Shown one piece after another: positions 1 to 4,444 of a stretch of DNA of 5,647 bases (its first letter is position 1; each line of letters begins with the position of its first letter). Below the pieces are notes generated by a model. The model saw only the letters and a program-made list of their open reading frames with translations, made no database searches and was not told the origin of the DNA. This DNA comes from an uncultured Intrasporangium sp. (GTDB lineage Bacteria > Actinomycetota > Actinomycetes > Actinomycetales > Dermatophilaceae), in contig CALMNV010000128.1 of assembly GCA_937873285.1 (NCBI GenBank), positions 1 through 5,647 on the forward strand. The letters are read 5' to 3'. The position numbers and the translations under genes were made by a program.

Positions 1-374
1 GGCTCGACCTTCCGTCCCGGTCCTGGCCCCCGGGCTGGATCGTCGTAACGGGTGCGCTCCTCGGCGTGGGCGCCCACCTGCTCAACGCCCTTCCCGACCT
101 CGCCGACGACGTGGCGACGGGCGTGCGCGGCCTGCCGCACCGGCTGGGCGGGCGGCCCGTGCGATGGCTGGCTCCGCTCGTGCTCCTCACCGGCTCGCTC
201 GTCACGGTCGTGGGGCCCGCCGGACTCACCGGGGTGACGAGCGGCGGCCTGGTGGTGCTCGCCCTGTCCCTCGTCCTGGCGGCGGTGGCGCTGGTCGGCC
301 GGGGCAGGGTGCCGTTCGCCGCGGCCGTCGGGATCGCCGCGGTCGACGTCGCGTCCCTCGTGCTGCGCAGCTGA
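1..374 (+). CDS. UbiA-family prenyltransferase, C-terminal part (5' end outside window)
   Basis: UbiA enzymes are polytopic membrane proteins that transfer a polyprenyl chain from its diphosphate onto an aromatic or other acceptor; the acceptor cannot be told from this fragment. The frame is open from base 3 and gives about 123 residues before TGA at 372-374. Visible residues 27-36 read LNALPDLADD, matching the second Asp-rich motif of the family (D32xxxD36), which binds Mg-diphosphate. It is followed by TGVRGLPHRLG, the usual loop after that motif. Hydrophobic stretches at about residues 55-72, 82-98 and 104-121 are the last transmembrane helices. The first Asp-rich motif and the start lie outside the window. 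The GTG at 66 falls within the conserved motif region and is not a start. The topoisomerase gene starts 25 bases downstream on the same strand, so co-transcription is possible. Family assignment is firm, substrate unknown. Confidence 0.85.
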   Translation, partial: LDLPSRSWPPGWIVVTGALLGVGAHLLNALPDLADDVATGVRGLPHRLGGRPVRWLAPLVLLTGSLVTVVGPAGLTGVTSGGLVVLALSLVLAAVALVGRGRVPFAAAVGIAAVDVASLVLRS

Positions 375-399
375 GCCGTGCGCGGGGTAGAACATCCGC

Positions 400-1479
400 A
401 TGCCCCGACTGCGCACCGTCTCACCCGACATGCCCGGCTGGAGACGGCGGCGCTCGGGACGCGGCTTCGCCTACACCGACGCGACCGGTGCGCGGCTCGG
501 CTCCGAGGACGTGGAGCGCATCCGCTCCTTGGCGATCCCGCCGGCGTGGCGCGACGTGTGGATCTGCCCATACCCGAACGGCCACATCCAGGCGGTCGGG
601 ACCGATGACGCCGGGCGGCGCCAGTATCTCTACCACCCGCAGTGGCGGGCCAAGCGCGACCGCGCCAAGTTCCAGCGCGTGGCGACGGCCGCGCAAAGGC
701 TGCCGGCTGCCCGCCGCCGGGTGGCACGCGACCTGGCCAACGAGGGCATGCCCTACGAGCGGGCGGCGGCTGCCGCGGTCCGGCTGCTCGACCTCGGCTA
801 CTTCCGGATCGGCAGCGACGCGTATGCCGACGTCAACGGGTCGTTCGGGCTGACCACCCTGGAGCGCAGCCACGTGCGCAAGAAGCAGGGCGGCGTCGTC
901 TTCAGCTTCGTCGGCAAGTCGGGGGTGAGCCACACCATCGAGATCGACGACGCCGACGTCATCCGTGCCCTCGACCGCATGCGCACCCGCCGTGACCGAC
1001 GCAGTCGCCGGCTCCTTGCCTACCGGGACCCGGCTGGCTGGATCGACCTCGACGCGGCCGCCGTCAACCGCTACCTGTCCGGACTGCTCGGCGGTGAGAT
1101 GACCGCCAAGGACTTCCGCACCTGGCATGCGACGGTCATCGCCGCTGCGGCGCTGGCCTCGTCGAGCGAGCCCGGGACGACCAAGGCCTCGCGCCGGCGA
1201 GCCGTCAAGGCCGCCGTCCAGGAGGTGTCGGCCTACCTCGGCAACACGCCCACTATCGCGAAGGGCTCCTACATCGACCCCCGGGTCATCGATCGCTACG
1301 AGGAGGGGCAGACGATCGGTGATGCGGCGCGCCGGCGCTATCGGTCGACCTCGGCACGCCAGCTCGCTCTCGAGCGGGCGGTCTTGGAGCTGCTGGAGGA
1401 GCCGGAGGTGCAGCTGCCATCGTCCCGGGAGGGCCGCACCAGCAGCCCTCCCGCCGCGGAGCGGCGCCGCCAGCGGTGA
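400..1479 (+). CDS. topIB: DNA topoisomerase IB (poxvirus-like, bacterial type)
   Basis: This enzyme relaxes supercoiled DNA by nicking one strand through a 3'-phosphotyrosyl link, without ATP. The protein is 359 residues, about the usual size for bacterial TopIB. The N-terminal domain (about 1-90) has the family's RRRxGxGFxYxD start, IPPAWxDVWICP (46-57) and a GRRQYLYHPQWR segment (72-83). The C-terminal catalytic domain shows R136 (in YFRIGSD), K173 (FVGKSGVSH), R240 (KDFRTWH), N282 (LGNTPTIAK) and the nucleophile Y291 (SYIDP). These match vaccinia R130, K167, R223, H265 and Y274. The Asn in place of His is, from memory, also found in Deinococcus TopIB. The tail from about 335 is Pro/Ser/Arg-rich and probably disordered. 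I chose ATG 400 because conserved sequence begins just after it; ATG 430 is a less likely alternative. The upstream Shine-Dalgarno (GGGGT, 384-388) is weak and distant. Confidence 0.95.
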   Translation: MPRLRTVSPDMPGWRRRRSGRGFAYTDATGARLGSEDVERIRSLAIPPAWRDVWICPYPNGHIQAVGTDDAGRRQYLYHPQWRAKRDRAKFQRVATAAQRLPAARRRVARDLANEGMPYERAAAAAVRLLDLGYFRIGSDAYADVNGSFGLTTLERSHVRKKQGGVVFSFVGKSGVSHTIEIDDADVIRALDRMRTRRDRRSRRLLAYRDPAGWIDLDAAAVNRYLSGLLGGEMTAKDFRTWHATVIAAAALASSSEPGTTKASRRRAVKAAVQEVSAYLGNTPTIAKGSYIDPRVIDRYEEGQTIGDAARRRYRSTSARQLALERAVLELLEEPEVQLPSSREGRTSSPPAAERRRQR

Positions 1480-1600
1480 CGGGTGACGGCGACGGCGGCG
1501 ACCGTCACGACCTGGTCGTGCCCGCGGGCAGCGCCTCGACCCCAGTTCGCCGGAACGGCCGCGGCGGCGGGCGACGTCGGGAAGACTGGGGCCCATCCAC

Positions 1601-1616
1601 GCGCGGGGTTCCGCGC
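1601..1616 (+). other. Small perfect hairpin in the gap after the topoisomerase gene
   Basis: GCGCGG (1601-1606) and CCGCGC (1611-1616) form a 6-base stem with a GGTT loop. It lies 121 bases past the topoisomerase stop and 32 bases before the next start. No T-run follows, so it is either a weak U-less terminator for the upstream gene or 5'-leader structure of the downstream one. The rest of the 169-base gap (1480-1648) shows no convincing promoter boxes or small gene. Confidence 0.25.
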
Positions 1617-1635
1617 CTCATCACGGCCACACGAC

Positions 1636-1639
1636 GGAG
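1636..1639 (+). promoter_or_regulatory. Ribosome binding site for the 141-residue protein
   Basis: GGAG lies 9 bases before ATG 1649. It supports that start and supports the gene being real on this strand rather than a shadow of the opposite frame. Confidence 0.6.
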
Positions 1640-1648
1640 CAAGCGGTC

Positions 1649-2074
1649 ATGTCCACTGTCCTCGGGACCGCCAACGACCCTGTCGTCTGTGTGCAGCTGG
1701 CAGCCGCGGAGCCGCGGCTTCTCGCGCCGGGCATGGTGGTCGTCATCGACGACGAAGGCTGCATCGTCGCCTGCAGCGCCGACTACGACACGAGGCTGGC
1801 TGGCATCGTGACGGGGCCGGGCGAGTCCGCAGCGGTCGTCCTCGACGCGGGGGCCGACGGCGTTCCGGTGGCCATCGTGGGCAAGTGCTGGGTGTGGGCC
1901 GACGCGACGCAGTTCCCCATCGGCTACGGCGACCTCCTCACCACCTCGACGACACCTGGGCACGCCCGGGTCGCCACGCACCGGGAGAAGTCCTTCGGGG
2001 CTGTCATCGGCAAGGCCCTCACCGCCCTGCCATCGGGCTCCGGGCTGGTGCGGGTGCTGCTCAGCCCACGTTGA
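1649..2074 (+). CDS. Uncharacterised 141-residue protein with a 'GDLLTTSTTPGHA / GKAL' domain
   Basis: I recognise a conserved pattern but not a function. From residue 72 it reads VPVAIVGKCWVWAD, then IGYGDLLTTSTTPGHA (91-106), then FGAVIGKAL (116-124) and a short strand-rich end (LVRVLL). From memory, this string recurs at the C-terminal ends of long repetitive or fibre-like proteins in actinobacteria, Chloroflexi and cyanobacteria. Here it stands alone, preceded by about 70 residues that look beta-rich (GMVVVIDDEGCIVAC; RLAGIVTGPG). There is no signal peptide, transmembrane segment or obvious catalytic motif. Three cysteines (14, 38, 42) lie in the N-terminal half and one (80) in the domain. 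The start is set by a GGAG site 9 bases upstream. The gene stands in its own 5' gap and converges on the protease gene, so neighbours give no hint of function. Third positions are strongly G/C, supporting real coding. Confidence 0.8.
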   Translation: MSTVLGTANDPVVCVQLAAAEPRLLAPGMVVVIDDEGCIVACSADYDTRLAGIVTGPGESAAVVLDAGADGVPVAIVGKCWVWADATQFPIGYGDLLTTSTTPGHARVATHREKSFGAVIGKALTALPSGSGLVRVLLSPR

Positions 2075-2077
2075 CCG

Positions 2078-2091
2078 TCGGCCAGAGCCGA
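2078..2091. terminator. Possible hairpin terminator between convergent genes
   Basis: TCGGC-CAGA-GCCGA forms a 5-base stem with a 4-base loop starting 4 bases past the plus-strand stop (2074). The 94-base gap between the two convergent stops also holds an imperfect stem at 2130-2150 (GCT/CGGC arms against GCCG/AGC, with a 3-base bulge). Neither is followed by a T-run on either strand. Position favours a termination role, sequence alone is weak. Confidence 0.25.
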
Positions 2092-2168
2092 TGCCTGGGC
2101 TGCGGTCGGTATGCCGCCGTCGTCCGTCCGCTCGTCGGCGCCCGCCGAGCCCCGACCTCGTTCGTCCG

Positions 2169-3437
2169 TCAGCAGCGCACCGGTGATCCGGCCGCGTTCA
2201 CCGCCTTGTCGATGAGCCAGCCTCCCGCTGCATTGACCATGGCGTAGCGCAGCTGCCAGCGCGAGCAGGTCTGCCCCCGGACACCGTGCGCTGCGTCCTG
2301 CGTCGTCGTCAGCCGCACGTCCACCATGGCGGTGCGCCCGTCCGCGGACACCCTCTCGATGACCAGAGCCGTCCACAGCGACCTGGCCAGACCGCGGGAC
2401 CACGCGTCGAGGCTGCCCATTGCGGCGCGCATGGTGGGCGTGAAGACCTGCCAAGCCGCCTGGTAGTTGCCGAGGTTGATGGCCTGGCCGTGGACGAGGA
2501 GTGAGCGCGCCACGTCGGGGGCCAGCACGTGGCGGCTGGGGATGTCGAGGGCGACCACCGGCATCCGCTGGTCGCGGCCCGAGTCGGCGGGGCCGCACGT
2601 CGCAAGGCCGCGGGACGGCTGCCCGCGCCACCTCGCGAGGTTGGGACCGAGGTCGTCGGCGCGGATCACGTAACCCTGACCGAAGACCGGCCGCGCATCC
2701 GGCGCGCCGGACACGGCCAGCCGCTGCGCGCTGACCAGCCCGACCACGCGACCGTTCGTGTCGAGCACCGGGCCACCCGAGTTGCCGGGGTTGATGACGG
2801 CGTCCGTCACGAGCGCGTCGGTGCGCACCTTCTGGAACCTGATCGGCTCCCGCAGCCCGCTGACCGAGCCCTTCGTGAAGCGCAGCTCGTAGGTCCTCAG
2901 GGGATAGCCCAGGACCGCGATCGTCGACCCGATGGACGGCATCTCCTGCCGGAAGCGCAGCGGCCGGTCGGTGATCGCCGCATCAGTGCGGATCAGGGCT
3001 GAGTCCGTGGCCGGGTCGACGCCGACGACCTTGGCCGTGGTGACCCCGTTGTCATGTTGGACGGAGATGGCAGAGGCCCCGTCGACGACGTGGTTGGCCG
3101 TCATGACGAGATCCTGACCAACGACGAACCCCGAGCCCATCCACCGAGCGGTGCAGCTCGCCACGTCGAGTCGCACGACGGCCGGTCGGGCGGTTGCAAT
3201 GACCTCGGCCCAGGACACGGTGTCCGAGTCGCCCCGGGACACCGTCGTCGACGGCTGAGCGATCGCCGACGGCGATGAGGTCGTGGGCCCGGCGGTCACG
3301 GTGGCGGGTGCCGCAGGTGGGGCCGTCACGGTCACCGTCGGCGGACCGGTCACCGCTGCGGGCGTGCTGCACGCGGCACCGGTCATCGCTGCGACGAGCA
3401 GGACGGCCGCAGCCGCGGTGCTGCGTTTGGCAGCCAT
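2169..3437 (-). CDS. Trypsin-like (S1C/HtrA-type) serine protease lipoprotein with NTF2-like C-terminal domain
   Basis: A predicted exported, membrane-anchored protease of 422 residues. Residues 1-22 form a signal peptide (KR, then AAAAVLLVAAM) ending at C23 in TGAAC; Gly at -3 is a non-canonical lipobox, so anchoring is likely rather than certain. Residues 24-72 are a Thr/Pro/Ala/Val-rich linker. The protease domain (about 73-262) shows the triad H116 (TANHVVDG), D145 (DSAL) and S220 (NPGNSGGPV). No PDZ domain follows, unlike classical HtrA. Residues about 305-422 (GQAINLGNYQAAWQVFTPTMR, then strands, then YAMVNAAGGWLIDKA) resemble an NTF2-like alpha+beta domain; this is inference. C281, C391 and C422 could form disulphides outside the cytoplasm. 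The start is fixed by GAGGAG five bases before ATG 3437. The frame is open upstream of this ATG, but only as a shadow of the SDR gene. Confidence 0.93.
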   Translation of the reverse strand: MAAKRSTAAAAVLLVAAMTGAACSTPAAVTGPPTVTVTAPPAAPATVTAGPTTSSPSAIAQPSTTVSRGDSDTVSWAEVIATARPAVVRLDVASCTARWMGSGFVVGQDLVMTANHVVDGASAISVQHDNGVTTAKVVGVDPATDSALIRTDAAITDRPLRFRQEMPSIGSTIAVLGYPLRTYELRFTKGSVSGLREPIRFQKVRTDALVTDAVINPGNSGGPVLDTNGRVVGLVSAQRLAVSGAPDARPVFGQGYVIRADDLGPNLARWRGQPSRGLATCGPADSGRDQRMPVVALDIPSRHVLAPDVARSLLVHGQAINLGNYQAAWQVFTPTMRAAMGSLDAWSRGLARSLWTALVIERVSADGRTAMVDVRLTTTQDAAHGVRGQTCSRWQLRYAMVNAAGGWLIDKAVNAAGSPVRC

Positions 3438-3442
3438 GTCAA

Positions 3443-3448
3443 CTCCTC
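3443..3448 (-). promoter_or_regulatory. Ribosome binding site of the protease gene
   Basis: On the minus strand GAGGAG is followed by a 5-base spacer (TTGAC) and ATG. This near-ideal site decides the start in a frame that otherwise stays open for more than 600 bases upstream, and it places the lipoprotein signal peptide at the true N-terminus. Confidence 0.85.
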
Positions 3449-3482
3449 GCGCCGCTGGAAGACGACCAGTGCACCTTGCGAG

Positions 3483-3500
3483 TGTGGAGCAGGGTCCACA
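3483..3500. promoter_or_regulatory. Inverted repeat TGTGGA-N6-TCCACA upstream of the protease, possible operator
   Basis: A perfect 6-base inverted repeat with a 6-base spacer, centred about 54 bases before the protease ATG, is the size and layout of a dimeric regulator site. A perfect 10-base palindrome, CCCAGCTGGG, lies further upstream at 3525-3534. I could not find matching -35/-10 boxes. Short repeats are common by chance in GC-rich DNA, so confidence is low. Confidence 0.3.
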
Positions 3501-3560
3501 GCTGCGCTCGACTGTTGCATCGTCCCCAGCTGGGCGCACGGGTCGACCGGCACGGCAGCA

Positions 3561-3584
3561 GGCCAGCCGGCATACGGCCTGGCC
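3561..3584. terminator. Strong inverted repeat between the SDR and protease genes
   Basis: GGCCAGCCG and CGGCCTGGCC pair over 9 bases with one bulged C around the loop GCATA. It lies about 90-110 bases past the SDR stop (3671) and about 125-150 bases before the protease start. It is the most stable hairpin I see in this 233-base gap and could end the SDR transcript, but no T-run follows on the minus strand. A GTATGCCG word (minus strand) spans its loop. Confidence 0.3.
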
Positions 3585-3633
3585 GCGGGCGGCGGACGAG
3601 TCACCCCCGCAGCCAAGGGCTCGACGAAGCTTC

Positions 3634-3652
3634 TCCGGCACTTGGCGCCGGA
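3634..3652 (-). terminator. Hairpin just after the SDR stop, possible terminator
   Basis: On the minus strand TCCGGC-N7-GCCGGA forms a 6-base stem beginning about 18 bases past the SDR stop codon. The following sequence, GAAGCTTCG, is not T-rich. Distance and orientation fit termination of the propeller-SDR transcript, but the stem is short. It may act with the larger inverted repeat at 3561-3584. Confidence 0.3.
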
Positions 3653-3670
3653 AAGGACCCTCCAACTCCC

Positions 3671-4444
3671 TCAGCCCAGCGACGCCCCGCCACACACAAC
3701 GAGCGTCTGACCGGTGATCATCGCGCCGGTGTCCTCGAGGAGGAACAGGACGAGCGCGGCCACCTCGCTCGGCTCGACGAGGCGGCCGAGCGGCGGCACC
3801 ACGGGCGGGGTGCCGGCGCGGACGGGGTCGTCGAGCATGGCGGTGCGGGTGGGGCCGGGCGCCACGACGTTGACCGTGATGGCGCGGGGAGCCAGCTCGG
3901 CGGCCCACGCCCGGGCCAGCGCGGCGAGCGCGGCCTTCGTCGCGGCATACTGGCTCTTGCCGGCGACACCGCTCATGGTCCGGCTCCCGACGAGCACGAC
4001 GCGACCACCGTCGTGCAACCTCTCCCCGAGACGGTCGACGAGCACCTCGGCCGCACGCACGTGGACCGCCCACATCGTCGCGCCGTGGCGCCGGTCAAGA
4101 CTCCCGAGGTATGCCGTGCGCAGCAGGCCCGCGCAGTGGACCACCGCGTCCACGCCACCGTCTGCAAGGCCTGCCACGTGGTCCATACCGTGCTCCAGCG
4201 AGCCGAGGTCGGCCAGGTCGCACGGCACCCACGTGACGGTTGCCTGCTGGGGTCCTCTGGTGCGGCTCAGGGAGACCACCCGCCAGCCGTGCCCGATCAG
4301 CGCATCGGTGACGGCCAGGCCGATTCCCGAGCTTCCCCCGGTCACGACGGCCACCGGAGCCGACGGCATCCCGCGCCCCGGACCCGGCCCGGCAGTCGTG
4401 CCATGCGGCCGGGCGGTCATGGCAGGCGGCCCGTCCGCCGTCAC
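3671..4444 (-). CDS. Short-chain dehydrogenase/reductase (SDR), classical type
   Basis: A cytoplasmic NAD(P)-dependent oxidoreductase; the substrate is not identifiable. The 257-residue reading has the Rossmann motif TGGSSGIG at 35-42, HCAG (103-106, in place of NNAG), catalytic S154 (LVGSRTM), Y166 and K170 (YAATK), and the VNVVAPGPTRT segment (191-201) typical after the catalytic helix. R61 at the end of beta-strand 2 (SLSRTR) suggests NADP(H). The position usually held by the structural Asn of helix alpha-4 is H128 (WAVHVRAAEV). The GTG start at 4444 overlaps the upstream stop as GTGA, suggesting coupling. About 25 residues of Gly/Pro-rich leader precede the fold, so ATG 4420 or ATG 4369 are real alternatives; none has a strong Shine-Dalgarno. 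It follows the sialidase-like gene directly and may act on a product of the same route, which is inference. Confidence 0.92.
   Translation of the reverse strand: MTADGPPAMTARPHGTTAGPGPGRGMPSAPVAVVTGGSSGIGLAVTDALIGHGWRVVSLSRTRGPQQATVTWVPCDLADLGSLEHGMDHVAGLADGGVDAVVHCAGLLRTAYLGSLDRRHGATMWAVHVRAAEVLVDRLGERLHDGGRVVLVGSRTMSGVAGKSQYAATKAALAALARAWAAELAPRAITVNVVAPGPTRTAMLDDPVRAGTPPVVPPLGRLVEPSEVAALVLFLLEDTGAMITGQTLVVCGGASLG

Noticed and set aside
1452..1466. CGCCGC-GGA-GCGGCG hairpin as a terminator
   Set aside because: It sits within the last codons of the topoisomerase gene with no T-run after it, and such stems are expected by chance in this composition.
1554..1583. GGAAC...CGTC as an ECF sigma-factor promoter for the 141-residue protein
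   Set aside because: The spacer is about 18 bases and the second box is imperfect, so the match is too weak to claim.
421..1596. Long minus-strand open frame (391 codons) opposite the topoisomerase
   Set aside because: It mirrors a well-supported topoisomerase gene, is rich in Arg/Gly/Ala without any recognisable motif, and is typical of antisense frames in GC-rich DNA.
1505..1981. Minus-strand open frame (158 codons) opposite the 141-residue protein
   Set aside because: The plus-strand frame has a ribosome binding site and a conserved-looking domain. The minus frame has neither.
3438..4073. Upstream extension of the protease frame to 4073, giving a 634-residue protein
   Set aside because: The extra 212 residues are an Arg/Gly-rich out-of-frame reading of the SDR gene. 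The lipoprotein signal peptide and the GAGGAG site place the true start at 3437.
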